Positions 54,104-62,588 are shown, counted from the stretch's first letter. The stretch is DNA of 64,000 nt from Ideonella oryzae (GCF_024055665.1 NZ_JAMXMC010000011.1:1-64000), one strand, 5' to 3'. Program-made: numbers and translations. Notes: generated by a model from the sequence alone, not told the origin.

Positions 54104-55080
54104 GCGGAAGGCTCCATGCCGGGCGCGACCAGTTCGCCCCGGGGGTCCAGGGCGGCGTAGGCCACGCCTTGGGATTGCAGAAAGGCCGGCGCCTGCGGCC
54201 CGGCCAGCATGGCCAGGGTGCTCAGGGCGCCGGCGGCCAGGCAGGACGGTGCGGCGACCGTGACCGACTGCCAGTGCGAAACCGGCCAGCCGGTGCGCGG
54301 GTCCAGGATGTGGCAGTAGCGCCGGCCGTCCTGCTCGAAGTAGCGCTCGTAGTCGCCGCTGGTGGCCAGGGCGCCGTCGTGCACCGCCCACTCCAGCGCC
54401 ACCGCGCCGGGCGCGCGTGGGTGGGCCACGCCCAGGCGCCAGGGCCGGCCGTCGGGGTGGGGACCCAGCACCCGCAAGTCCCCGCCCAGGTTGACCAGGC
54501 CGCTGCGCACGCCGGCCTCCAGCAGCAGGGTGGCGGCGCGGTCCACCGCGTATTCCTTGCCGATGCCGCCGAAGTCGATCTCCATGCCGGCCCGCGGCAG
54601 GGCGATGGCCTCGCCGGTCCAGACCACCCGGTCCCAGCCGATGCGCTCGCGGCAGCGGGCCAGCTCGGTCTCGGAGGGCACGCGGGCCGCCTTGAAGTCC
54701 CAGGCCTGGCGCAGCACGCCGGAGCTGAGGTCGAAGCGGCCCTCGCTCTGGCGGTAGAGCAGGTCGGCGAAGTCCAGCAGCTGGGCGGTCTCGGCATCCA
54801 CCGGCACGGGGCGACCGCTGCCGGCTGCCACGTTGATGCGCGAGACGATGCTGTCGGGCCGGTAACGCGAGTAGCGCTGCTCGATGCGGCGCACCTCGTC
54901 CACCGCGGCCTGCGCCAGCGCCTGGGCCTGCGCCTCGTCGGCCACACCCGCCAGGCGGATGCGGCAGGGCGAGGCCATGGCGGTGAATTCCACCAGCCAG
55001 CCCGTCTCCACGTCCGCCCGCGGCTGCGGACGGTGTGGGGACTGCCGGGTCAGAAGCGCCGCGCCAGCCCGAGTTGCCAT
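54100..55080 (-). CDS. apbE: FAD:protein FMN transferase (ApbE)
   Basis: 326 residues. ApbE moves FMN from FAD onto Thr of exported flavoproteins. Hallmarks are FTAMASPCRIRL, the RYSRYRPDSIVSRIN segment, FGGIGKEYAVD, NLGGDLRVLG and the metal site HILDPRTGWPV. The annotated start overlaps the DUF3570 gene by 31 bp; an internal start at the first MASPC block would shorten it. No obvious FMN-acceptor protein is in the operon, so its target is unknown. It is translationally coupled to dsbD downstream. Confidence 0.95.
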   Translation of the reverse strand: MATRAGAALLTRQSPHRPQPRADVETGWLVEFTAMASPCRIRLAGVADEAQAQALAQAAVDEVRRIEQRYSRYRPDSIVSRINVAAGSGRPVPVDAETAQLLDFADLLYRQSEGRFDLSSGVLRQAWDFKAARVPSETELARCRERIGWDRVVWTGEAIALPRAGMEIDFGGIGKEYAVDRAATLLLEAGVRSGLVNLGGDLRVLGPHPDGRPWRLGVAHPRAPGAVALEWAVHDGALATSGDYERYFEQDGRRYCHILDPRTGWPVSHWQSVTVAAPSCLAAGALSTLAMLAGPQAPAFLQSQGVAYAALDPRGELVAPGMEPSA

Positions 55081-56213
55081 TGCGTGGCCGTCAGAGGGTC
55101 GACACCGGGCGAGCCATGGCCGCCCAGGCGCAAACTGCTGCGCTGCTCGTACTGCTCGCCCTTCACATCCAGCGTCCAGTCCGGCTCGAACTGCCAGGCC
55201 AGCTTCAGGCCCAGCCCGAGGGCACCGAAGGCCGACATGCGCTGGTCGGTGCTGCTGTCGGTGGGCGTGCCATAGGGCGCCGGGTAGACGTTGGGGTCGG
55301 ACACCGGGTCGTAATAGAACGAAGCGGCCCGCTGGGTGTAGTAGCGCAGCGAGGGCGTGAGCACCAGCGTGTCCGACAGACGCTTGTCGGCCGCCAGCTC
55401 CAGCGTGTGGGATCGGATACCGAAGCTGTCATCGTAGAAGCGGTAGCTCAGCTTGCTGGCCACACCCAGGTCAGACCACCAGTGGTTCCAGCGCACCAGG
55501 GCGATGGTGGCGTTGCGCTGGCGGGGCCGGGCGTCGAACAGCTTGTAGGGGTCGCTGAAGTAGCCGCGGCCGCGCGTGAGCGTCAGGTTGGCCTGGACGA
55601 TGTCCTGCGGCGTCAGGGCCTGGGTGACACCGAGCAGCCATTCGGTGGTGCGGCGGGTCTCGTTGTCCACCAGGTCGTTGACCGGGTTGATGCGGTCGTG
55701 CGCCGCGCCCACGCCCCAGTTCCAGGTGGTGTTGTGGTCCTCGCTGGCCACGGTGCCGGCCAGCGACAGCGCGTTGGACACGTAGTCGTGCTCGTCCGAA
55801 TGCGAGGCGCCGACGCTCAACGTGCTGCGCTCGAAGTAGCGGGTCAGGCGCAGGTCGCCGGCCTTGCGGTCGTCGTGCATGCGGCTGGCCCCGGTGACGT
55901 CGGTGTAGTAGCGCGGCGAAGCGCCCGAGACGTCGTCGTGCGTGACCGAGCCCTCGACCGACCACTCGCGGCCGATCGGGGCCATCAGGTAGGCCGAGGG
56001 CGACTTCACGCTCAGGCGCTTGAGGCCCGGCTGGCGGTCCTCGTAGCTGGAGTACTTCAGCGCCACCACCCCCTGCTCGGGGGCCTCTTCGGCCTGGGCG
56101 GTGGCGGGCAGCACGGCGGTCACCACAGCAGGCATGACCCCGGGCAGGGCGCAGGCGGCCAGGGCGATCAGGCCCCAGCCGGACGCGGTCTTGCGGTCCT
56201 CAGTTGCAGCCAC
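55050..56213 (-). CDS. DUF3570 outer-membrane beta-barrel protein
   Basis: About 387 residues from the GTG at 56213, which has GGAGGAGG five bases upstream and overlaps the end of the DUF4266 gene. A signal peptide (to about residue 42) is followed by a beta-rich protein: ALKYSSYEDRQPGLKRLSVKSPS, many aromatic-capped strands, and a terminal strand ATQWQLGLARRF ending in Phe, typical of outer-membrane barrels. DUF3570 genes commonly sit with DUF4266, TlpA and ApbE genes. The barrel may house or export a redox partner (inference). Confidence 0.85.
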   Translation of the reverse strand: MAATEDRKTASGWGLIALAACALPGVMPAVVTAVLPATAQAEEAPEQGVVALKYSSYEDRQPGLKRLSVKSPSAYLMAPIGREWSVEGSVTHDDVSGASPRYYTDVTGASRMHDDRKAGDLRLTRYFERSTLSVGASHSDEHDYVSNALSLAGTVASEDHNTTWNWGVGAAHDRINPVNDLVDNETRRTTEWLLGVTQALTPQDIVQANLTLTRGRGYFSDPYKLFDARPRQRNATIALVRWNHWWSDLGVASKLSYRFYDDSFGIRSHTLELAADKRLSDTLVLTPSLRYYTQRAASFYYDPVSDPNVYPAPYGTPTDSSTDQRMSAFGALGLGLKLAWQFEPDWTLDVKGEQYEQRSSLRLGGHGSPGVDPLTATQWQLGLARRF

Positions 56214-56448
56214 AGCCGCCTCCTCCCACGCCTTCGCCACCGGACGAGGCTTCCTTGCTGGCCGTCACGTGGCCGACAAAGCGTGCCTCCAGCGGATCGC
56301 GGTCCAAGCGCATCTCCGGGCGCGCCAGATCGCCCTTTTCCCAGGGTTGCGGGCCGGCGCAGCCGCCCAACAGGCTCAGCGCCAGCAGGCCCAGGCCGGC
56401 CAGTCGCCCGCGGTGCACGGGGCGCCCGGCATGGATGACAGCGCTCAT
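56200..56448 (-). CDS. DUF4266 lipoprotein
   Basis: 82 residues. The lipobox is LLGGC (about Cys31), followed by AGPQPWEKGDLARPEM, the family signature, and the striking Gly/Cys tail ending GGGGCGCN. The terminal GCGCN motif suggests metal or cofactor binding or a covalent modification site. It overlaps TlpA upstream by four bases and DUF3570 downstream by 14, so it is a core part of the operon. Its biochemical role is unknown. Confidence 0.85.
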   Translation of the reverse strand: MSAVIHAGRPVHRGRLAGLGLLALSLLGGCAGPQPWEKGDLARPEMRLDRDPLEARFVGHVTASKEASSGGEGVGGGGCGCN

Positions 56449-57035
56449 GCCAAGCCTCCCTGCCGCAGCGGTGCGGCCTGCGCCAGGGCCTGCTGAAGCT
56501 GGGCTTCCAGCGCGGCGCGGTCTTCCGGGCGGAAGCCGCTGTGCACGAAGCGGACGCGGCCGTCGGCGCCGATCAGCACGCTGGTGGGCATGCCCTTGAT
56601 GGCGTAGCGGCGGGGTGTCTCGCCCTTGGGGTCGAACGCCACGGTGAAGCGGGCCGGCACCTCGGCCAGGAAGCGCTCGGCGTCGGGGGTGCGGGCATCG
56701 ACATTGACACCCACCACCTGCAGGCCGCGTGGCCCCAGCTTGGCCTGGATCTCGTTCATCCAGGGAAAGGACTGGCGGCAGGGGCCGCACCAGGACGCCC
56801 AGAAGTCCAGGTAGACGACCTTGCCGCGCAGGGCCGAGAGCTGGACGCGGCCGGCGGGGCCGCTGAGGTCGAAGTCGGGCGCCGGGCCGGTGGCCTCGGT
56901 GCCCTCGGCCGCGTGCGCCGGGGTCAGGCCCAGCCAGGGCAGGGACAGGGCGGTCAGGCCCATGCTCAGCCCAGCGGCCAGTTGGCGGCGGCTCTGGTCA
57001 GGGCCGGTCGTCGGGAAGCGATCAGGGCGTGTCAT
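56445..57035 (-). CDS. Exported TlpA-like thioredoxin-family protein
   Basis: 196 residues. AAGGAG lies nine bases before the ATG at 57035. The N-terminus contains SRRQLAAGL then a hydrophobic run, which resembles a Tat signal. The thioredoxin fold has the active site WASWCGPC (Cys83, Cys86) and the cis-Pro loop GMPTSVLIG. TlpA-like proteins are periplasmic thiol reductases, often serving cytochrome or metal-centre maturation. DsbD at the end of the operon could keep it reduced. Confidence 0.9.
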   Translation of the reverse strand: MTRPDRFPTTGPDQSRRQLAAGLSMGLTALSLPWLGLTPAHAAEGTEATGPAPDFDLSGPAGRVQLSALRGKVVYLDFWASWCGPCRQSFPWMNEIQAKLGPRGLQVVGVNVDARTPDAERFLAEVPARFTVAFDPKGETPRRYAIKGMPTSVLIGADGRVRFVHSGFRPEDRAALEAQLQQALAQAAPLRQGGLA

Positions 57036-58350
57036 CAGTGCGGTCTCCTTGGGAACGGCGGCGTTGGAGCAGCACCCCGGCGGACAGCGCCAGCAGGGTG
57101 GGCCAGACGGGGTCGAGCGGGGTGTCGGGGCGGCCGATGCTGCAGCCCCCACCACCCGTATTGGTGTCCGTGCCCGGAGCGGGTGCCGGGCTGGGCGCTG
57201 GGGCCGGGCTGGGGGCCGGGCTGGGGGCCGGGCTGGGGGCCGGCGTGGGTGCGGGCGTCGGCGCGGGGGGCGGTGCCGGGCTGGGCGCCGGAGAAGGTGC
57301 CGGGGCAGGCGCGGGCGACGGGCTGGCCACGCCGGTGCCGGTCAGGCTGACCCCCGGGGGGTTGGTGGCATTGCTGGTGGTGAGCTGCAGGCTGGCGGTG
57401 CGCGCGCCCGCGGCGGTGGGCTGGAAGCCGACGGTGACGGTGCAGCTCGCCCCCGGGGCCAGCGTCACGCCCGTGGCACAGCTGCCCGACAGGCTGAAGT
57501 CCGTCGCCTGGGTGCCGGAGAGCAGCACCGCGGTGAGGGTGGCGGAGGCATTGCCGGTGTTGACCAGGGTGAGGGTCTGGCCGGCCGCCGCCTGGCCGAC
57601 GGTGGTGTCGGCAAAGCCCACGGTGCTCACCCCCCCTTGCCAGCCCAGCAGCGCCAGCGCGGCGGCCGCCCCGGTGCCGCTGACGGCGACGGCATGCGGC
57701 GAATTGGAGGCATTGGTCTGCAGGGTGACCGTGCCGCTGTACGAGCCGGCCAGCGCCGGCGTGAAGTTCAGGCTGATCGCGCAGTTGGCGCCCGCGGCCA
57801 GGCTGGTCGGGCAGTTGCTGCCGGCGGTGAAGACCGGCTGGCTGCTGCTGAGCGTCCCCACGCTGAGGGCCGCGTTGCCGCTGTTGGTCAGCGTCACCGT
57901 CTGGGTGGCCGTCAGCCCCAGGGTCACCGAGCCGAAGCCGACGCTGGTGGTGGACAGACTCACGGCTGGCGCGGTGGACACCGGGTAATAGGTCGGTGTG
58001 CGGCCGGTCTGGCCGGCAATATAGGCCGCCAGATCGTTCAGGTCCGACTCGGTGAGCTGCCCCTGCAGTGCGCGCATCTGGCTGACACCGGCGATGCCGG
58101 TGGCGATGGTGTAGGCGCTCGCTCCGCTGGCGATCTTGTTCTGGTTTCGGCTGGGCGCGCTGCCGTGGCAGGCTGAAGCGGCACAGGTCTGGGTGCCGGT
58201 GACGATCACTTGCTGGTAAAGGGCCTGGCCGTGCGTGGCGTCCTGGGCCCAGGCGGCTGGCACGGGCGCCAGCACGGTGAGCCCCACCAGGGCGCCCGCG
58301 CGTCGGACGCGACGGGCCGGCGAAGGGCAAGGAGTAGGGAAAGGTGTCAT
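57022..58350 (-). CDS. Cytochrome-like choice-of-anchor-D protein with JDVT-CTERM-like sorting signal
   Basis: 442 residues. After a signal peptide (about 1-35) comes a cytochrome-c-like unit with an unusual CX4CH heme motif (Cys56-AASA-Cys61-His62) and a candidate Met ligand in SQMRALQG, ending DLAAYIAG. Two Ig-like choice-of-anchor-D repeats follow (VGFGSVTLGLTATQTVTLTN about 130; a second near 240), then a Pro/Ala repeat linker. The tail is GGGGCSIGRP, a short hydrophobic helix and RRRSQG, the pattern of JDVT-CTERM sorting signals. The presumed processing protease is the gene directly upstream. GGGAG lies five bases before the ATG. Confidence 0.85.
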   Translation of the reverse strand: MTPFPTPCPSPARRVRRAGALVGLTVLAPVPAAWAQDATHGQALYQQVIVTGTQTCAASACHGSAPSRNQNKIASGASAYTIATGIAGVSQMRALQGQLTESDLNDLAAYIAGQTGRTPTYYPVSTAPAVSLSTTSVGFGSVTLGLTATQTVTLTNSGNAALSVGTLSSSQPVFTAGSNCPTSLAAGANCAISLNFTPALAGSYSGTVTLQTNASNSPHAVAVSGTGAAAALALLGWQGGVSTVGFADTTVGQAAAGQTLTLVNTGNASATLTAVLLSGTQATDFSLSGSCATGVTLAPGASCTVTVGFQPTAAGARTASLQLTTSNATNPPGVSLTGTGVASPSPAPAPAPSPAPSPAPPPAPTPAPTPAPSPAPSPAPSPAPAPSPAPAPGTDTNTGGGGCSIGRPDTPLDPVWPTLLALSAGVLLQRRRSQGDRTDDTP

Positions 58351-58366
58351 CTCGGCTCCCGAAAAA

Positions 58367-58696
58367 TCAGACCAGGGGGCGCAGCAGGCCCCACCAGAGT
58401 GCGTTGAACAGCGCATGCAGGGCGATGCAGGGCCAGAGGCGGCGCGTGCGCAGGTAGACCCCGCCCAGCAGCAACGCCGGCAAGGCCGTGGCCCAGGCCC
58501 AGGGGCCGGGCCGCCACAGCGCATGGGCAGCGGCAAAGGCTCCGGCCGTGAGCAGCACGCTCAAGACCCCCGAGACGCCCCGGCGCAGCAGAGCGTCCTG
58601 CAGCCCGGCCCGGAAGACGGTCTCCTCCAGCACCGGGGCTGCGCCCAGCGCGAGGCCGGCAGCCACCGCATCGACCATCTCCTGTGCCCCCCACAT
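58367..58696 (-). CDS. Compact CPBP-family glutamic-type intramembrane protease (MrtJ-like)
   Basis: 109 residues, almost all membrane-spanning. The three CPBP (Abi/CAAX-type) motifs are present: EETVFR (Glu24, Glu25, Arg29), FAAAH (His58) and HALFN (His94, Asn98). An in-frame TAA eight codons before the ATG rules out a longer form, so it is shorter than most family members and lacks their N-terminal helices. It ends 16 bp before a gene whose product carries a JDVT-CTERM-like tail. In known systems of this type a dedicated CPBP protease processes that tail, so this is probably the MrtJ-type sorting enzyme. Confidence 0.8.
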   Translation of the reverse strand: MWGAQEMVDAVAAGLALGAAPVLEETVFRAGLQDALLRRGVSGVLSVLLTAGAFAAAHALWRPGPWAWATALPALLLGGVYLRTRRLWPCIALHALFNALWWGLLRPLV

Positions 58697-58727
58697 GTCT
58701 CCACGATGGGGCAGATGTTATTTATCA

Positions 58728-58746
58728 ATGTGCAATTTGCACATTT
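58728..58746. promoter_or_regulatory. Perfect 19-bp palindrome upstream of the redox operon
   Basis: AATGTGCAATTTGCACATT has two 9-bp arms (AATGTGCAA/TTGCACATT) around one central base. It lies 32-50 bp before the first gene of the operon in an AT-rich stretch, the right place for a repressor or activator operator. The regulator is not identified, and no regulator gene is adjacent. Confidence 0.65.
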
Positions 58747-58814
58747 AATGCTTGCAACAGCATGTTGCGCTCTCGGTCTTTCCTGATCTTTCAGGCGGCC
58801 TTAAGAAACACCAC

Positions 58815-58847
58815 AAGGGAAAAGCAAAGGCCGCCCGAAGGCGGCCT
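58815..58847 (-). terminator. Rho-independent terminator after putA
   Basis: On the minus strand an 8-bp stem AGGCCGCC/GGCGGCCT with a TTCG tetraloop (plus-strand 58828-58847) is followed by TTTGCTTTTC. It separates putA from the redox operon in the same direction. Confidence 0.88.
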
Positions 58848-58875
58848 GGAGGGGACAGCGGCGGGACGTCGGCGC

Positions 58876-61800
58876 TCAATGCCCGCCGGCCAGCAGCGCC
58901 GCGTTGCCGCCGGCCGCCGCGGTGTTGATGGTCACGCACTGCTCGGCGCAGAAGCGGTAGAGGTAGTGCGGCCCGCCGGCCTTGGGGCCGGTGCCCGACA
59001 GGCCCTCGCCGCCGAAGGGCTGCACGCCCACCACCGCACCGATCATGTTGCGGTTGACGTAGACGTTGCCGATGCGAGCCTGGTCGGCCAGGCGCTCGGC
59101 CCGGCTGTCGATGCGGGTTTGCAGGGCGAAGGTCAGGCCGTAGCCCAGGGCGTTGATCTGGGCCACCAGCGTGGCCGGGTCGCCCGACCAGCGCACCACA
59201 TGCAGCACCGGGCCGAACAGCTCCTGCTGCAACTGGCCCACGCTGGCGAGTTCGAAGGCCACCGGGGCGACCAGGCGCGGCACGGCGGCCCCGGCCGGCA
59301 GCGGTGTTTCGCCGATCAGCGTGGCCTCGCGGCGCAGGCGGGCGATCTGGGTCTGCAGGTTCTGGAAGGCCTCGTCGTCGATCACCGGGCCGACATCGGT
59401 GGCCCAGTCCGCCGGGTCGCCCAGGCGCAGCGCCAGCATGGCGCCGCGCAGCATGGCCAGGATGCCGTCGGCCACGCCCTCGTGCAGGCACAGCAGACGC
59501 AGGGCCGAGCAGCGCTGGCCGGCCGAGCGGAAGGCGCTCTGCACCACCGCGTCGACCACCTGCTCGGGCAGGGCGGTGGAGTCGACCACCATGGCGTTGA
59601 GGCCGCCGGTCTCGGCGATCAGCGGCACGATGGGACCGTCCTTGGCGGCCAGCGTGCGGTTGATGATGCGGGCCACCGCGGTGGAGCCGGTGAAGCACAC
59701 GCCGGCCGTGGCCGGGTGGGCCACCAGCGCGGCGCCCGTCGTCTCGCCCGGGCCGTGCAGCAGCGCCAGCGCATCGGCCGGCACGCCGGCCTCGTGCAGC
59801 AGGGCCACCATGCGGGCGGCCACCGCGGGGGTCTGCTCGGCCGGCTTGGCGGCCACCGCATTGCCGGCCACCAGCGCGGCCACCACCTGGCCGGTGAAGA
59901 TGGCCAGCGGAAAGTTCCAGGGGCTGATGCAGACGAAGACGCCGCGGCCGTGCAGGCGCAGGGTGTTGCGCTCGCCGGTGGGGCCAGGCAGCTCCTGCGG
60001 CTGCAGCCGTGCCTGGGCCTGCTGGGCGTAGTAGCGGCAGAAGTCGACCGCCTCGCGCACCTCGGAGATGGCGTCACCCAGGGTCTTGTGCGCCTCCTTC
60101 ACCAGCAGGCCGCAGAACTCAGGCAGGCGGGCCTCCAGCGCGTCGGCGGCGCGGCGCAGCACCGCCGCGCGCTCGTCCACCGGGCGGTGGTTCCAGCCGG
60201 CCCCGCCCTGGGCCAGGCGCCGCATCGCGTCGGCCACGTCGGCCTGGCTGGCCAGCGGCACCGGGTCCACCCGGGTCGTAGCGATGGCGGCCGCCAGGGG
60301 CTGGCGGCTTTCCAGGCAGGTGGGGTCGGCGCCCGCCGCGTTGGGTCGCTCCAGCCCATAGAGATCGCGCGGCAGCGGCAGGCCTTCGGCCGGGCCGGCA
60401 CCGTCATGGGCCTCCAGCAGCGGCGAGCGCAGCAGCTCGGCCGGGGCCACGCTCGGGTCGGCCAGCTGGTGGACGAAGGAGGAGTTGGCGCCGTTCTCCA
60501 GCAGACGGCGCACCAGGTAGGCCAGCAGGTCGCGGTGCTCGCCCACCGGGGCGTAGACGCGGCAGGACACGCGCGGATCCTTCAGCACCTCGCGGAACAC
60601 GCCATCGCCCATGCCGTGCAGGCGCTGCAGCTCGAAGTCCTGCCCCGGCACCGCGCCGACCTTCTCGGCCATCTGCAGCAGGGCGGCGATGGTGCCAGCG
60701 TTGTGGCCGGCGAACTGCGGGAAGATCACGTCGCGGTGGGCCAGCAGGGCGCGGGCGCAGGCCAGGTAGTTCACATCGGTGTGCGGCTTGCGCGTGAAGA
60801 CCGGGTAGGCCGGCAGGCCCATCTCCTGGGCACGCTTGACCTCGCCGTCCCAGTAGGCGCCCTTGACCAGGCGCACCATGAAGCGCAGCCCATGGCGGCG
60901 GGCGATGGCGGCCACCGCCTCCACCACCGGCAGCGCACGGCTCTGGTAGGCCTGCACCGCCAGGCCGAAACCGCGCCAGCGCGGCAGGGCCGCCGCGATG
61001 CGGCCGGCCAGGGCGTCCAGCAACTCCAGCGACAGTTCCAGCCGGTCCACCTCCTCGGCGTCGATGGTGAGGTTCATGTCGGCCGCGGCGGCCTGCTCGA
61101 TGAGGGCCCAGACCCGCGGCAGCAACTCGGCATGCACGCGCCCGCGCTGGGCGTCTTCGTAACGCGAGAAGAGGGCGGAGAGCTTGATGGAGATGCCATC
61201 GCGCCCTTCCGGCCCCACCGAGGCGTCGCCCTGGTGCCGCGCGATGGCCGCGATCGCGTTCAGGTAGCTGGCCTGGTAGCGCTCGGCGTCGGCCTCGGTG
61301 CGGGCGCCCTCGCCCAGCATGTCGTAGGAAAAGCGCAGCTGCGGTTGGGCCTTGCGCTGTTTGTCGGCTTCGGCCTGGGCCTCGTCGATGGAGCGGCCCA
61401 GCACGAACTGCCGGCCCAGCAGCTGGATGGCGCGCACCGTGGCCGCCACCACGCCGCGGGCGCCCAGCCGGGTCAGCAGACCGCCGGATTCGCCCGCCTC
61501 GGGCAGGAACTTCTGCGACATGGCCAGCGCGGTCGCCGACAGCCCGGCCAGCATGCCGCCACTGCCGTCGTTGGCGCTGAAGTCGGCTCGGCCCAACTGG
61601 TCGGCCGTCAGCGCCACCGCGGTCTCCACATCGGGCACCCGCAACAGGGCCTCGGCCAGGCGCATCAGGGCCAGGCCCTCGGGACGGGAGATGGGGTACT
61701 CGCGCAGCAGCGACTCCATAGCCCAGAAGGGCGCCGGGTGGGCGCGCACCGCCTCCACCCAGGGCGCGGCCACGGCCACGGCCGCGGCCCAGTCCAGGCC

Positions 61801-61908
61801 CTCGCCCAGCCGGGCCCGTGCGGCCGCCAGGGCCCGGGTCTCGGGCTGGTACGGAAATGGCAAGCGCTGTTGCGGCGGCGGCAGATGAAGGTCGGCAGCG
61901 GTGTGCAT
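58876..61908 (-). CDS. putA: Bifunctional proline dehydrogenase / glutamate semialdehyde dehydrogenase
   Basis: 1010 residues. PutA oxidises proline to glutamate in two steps. The PRODH barrel shows FSYDMLGEGARTEADAERY and the FMVRLVKGAYWDGE FAD-binding block (about residues 330-350). The aldehyde dehydrogenase half has CISPWNFPLAIFTGQ, the FTGSTAVA turn, and the catalytic Cys in SAGQRCSALRLL. No ribbon-helix-helix DNA-binding domain is present at the N-terminus, so this is not an autorepressing trifunctional PutA. The ATG at 61908 gives MHTAADLHLPP. A divergent Lrp-type gene is the likely regulator. Confidence 0.96.
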   Translation of the reverse strand: MHTAADLHLPPPQQRLPFPYQPETRALAAARARLGEGLDWAAAVAVAAPWVEAVRAHPAPFWAMESLLREYPISRPEGLALMRLAEALLRVPDVETAVALTADQLGRADFSANDGSGGMLAGLSATALAMSQKFLPEAGESGGLLTRLGARGVVAATVRAIQLLGRQFVLGRSIDEAQAEADKQRKAQPQLRFSYDMLGEGARTEADAERYQASYLNAIAAIARHQGDASVGPEGRDGISIKLSALFSRYEDAQRGRVHAELLPRVWALIEQAAAADMNLTIDAEEVDRLELSLELLDALAGRIAAALPRWRGFGLAVQAYQSRALPVVEAVAAIARRHGLRFMVRLVKGAYWDGEVKRAQEMGLPAYPVFTRKPHTDVNYLACARALLAHRDVIFPQFAGHNAGTIAALLQMAEKVGAVPGQDFELQRLHGMGDGVFREVLKDPRVSCRVYAPVGEHRDLLAYLVRRLLENGANSSFVHQLADPSVAPAELLRSPLLEAHDGAGPAEGLPLPRDLYGLERPNAAGADPTCLESRQPLAAAIATTRVDPVPLASQADVADAMRRLAQGGAGWNHRPVDERAAVLRRAADALEARLPEFCGLLVKEAHKTLGDAISEVREAVDFCRYYAQQAQARLQPQELPGPTGERNTLRLHGRGVFVCISPWNFPLAIFTGQVVAALVAGNAVAAKPAEQTPAVAARMVALLHEAGVPADALALLHGPGETTGAALVAHPATAGVCFTGSTAVARIINRTLAAKDGPIVPLIAETGGLNAMVVDSTALPEQVVDAVVQSAFRSAGQRCSALRLLCLHEGVADGILAMLRGAMLALRLGDPADWATDVGPVIDDEAFQNLQTQIARLRREATLIGETPLPAGAAVPRLVAPVAFELASVGQLQQELFGPVLHVVRWSGDPATLVAQINALGYGLTFALQTRIDSRAERLADQARIGNVYVNRNMIGAVVGVQPFGGEGLSGTGPKAGGPHYLYRFCAEQCVTINTAAAGGNAALLAGGH

Positions 61909-62003
61909 GGCAGTAGAAACCCAACTGGATAAGTACACAGCTTACGGCGACAATTCACGACAAAGATTCGGACTTTTTTAGTTTCGCTGGAGTTTTTCAA
62001 GGC

Positions 62004-62495
62004 ATGAAGCCCGTGTCAGAGACAAACGAGCAAGACCGAGAGCTGGACAAGATCGACCTGCGCATCCTGCGTGTCCTGCAGGGCGACGGCCGCATCAGCA
62101 ACCTCAAGCTGGCCGAGGAGGTGCACCTGTCGCCCACGGCGGTGCTGGAGCGCGTCAAGCGCCTGACGCGGGAGGGCTACATCCTGGGCTACGAAGCCCG
62201 CCTGAACCCGGCCAAGCTGGGCGCCGGGCTGATGGTCTTCGTGGAGGTGCTGCTGGATCGCACCGTGCACGACGTGATGGACGCCTTCCGTGCGGCCGTG
62301 CAGGTGCGGCCGGAAATCCTGGAATGCCACCTGGTGGCCGGCGGCTTCGACTACCTGCTCAAGACCCGGGTGTCCGACATGGCCGCCTACCGCACCTTTG
62401 TGGGCGACGTCATCTGGACCCTGCCCGGCGTGCGCGAAACCCGCACCTATGCCGTCATGGAAGAGGTGAAAAATACCACTGCCTTGGACTTCTGA
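62004..62495 (+). CDS. Lrp/AsnC-family transcriptional regulator, likely putA activator
   Basis: 163 residues. An N-terminal helix-turn-helix (LDKIDLRILRVLQGDGRISNLKLAEEVHLSPTA) is followed by the RAM ligand-binding domain (ECHLVAGGFDYLLKTRVSDM). It is divergent from putA across a 95-bp shared promoter region that is AT-rich. Lrp-type proteins such as PutR and BkdR in other proteobacteria activate proline or amino-acid catabolic genes next door, so control of putA by proline is inferred. Confidence 0.92.
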   Translation: MKPVSETNEQDRELDKIDLRILRVLQGDGRISNLKLAEEVHLSPTAVLERVKRLTREGYILGYEARLNPAKLGAGLMVFVEVLLDRTVHDVMDAFRAAVQVRPEILECHLVAGGFDYLLKTRVSDMAAYRTFVGDVIWTLPGVRETRTYAVMEEVKNTTALDF

Positions 62496-62588
62496 GTCCG
62501 AGGGCATCCCCACATCCCCCGGACGGGGGAAGCCGCCCGTCGAACACCCCCCTTGGGGTGATGGCCAGACGCCGGAGCGGCCGCGAGC

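Noticed and set aside
57150-57320. Tandem repeat-like GC-rich stretch
   Set aside because: It encodes the Pro/Ala linker (PSPAPAPAPSPAP type) of the sorted surface protein, so it is coding low complexity and not a separate repeat element.
58684-61932. 1082-codon plus-strand frame opposite putA
   Set aside because: This is a GC-rich antisense shadow of putA, rich in His, Gln and Gly, with no recognisable domain.
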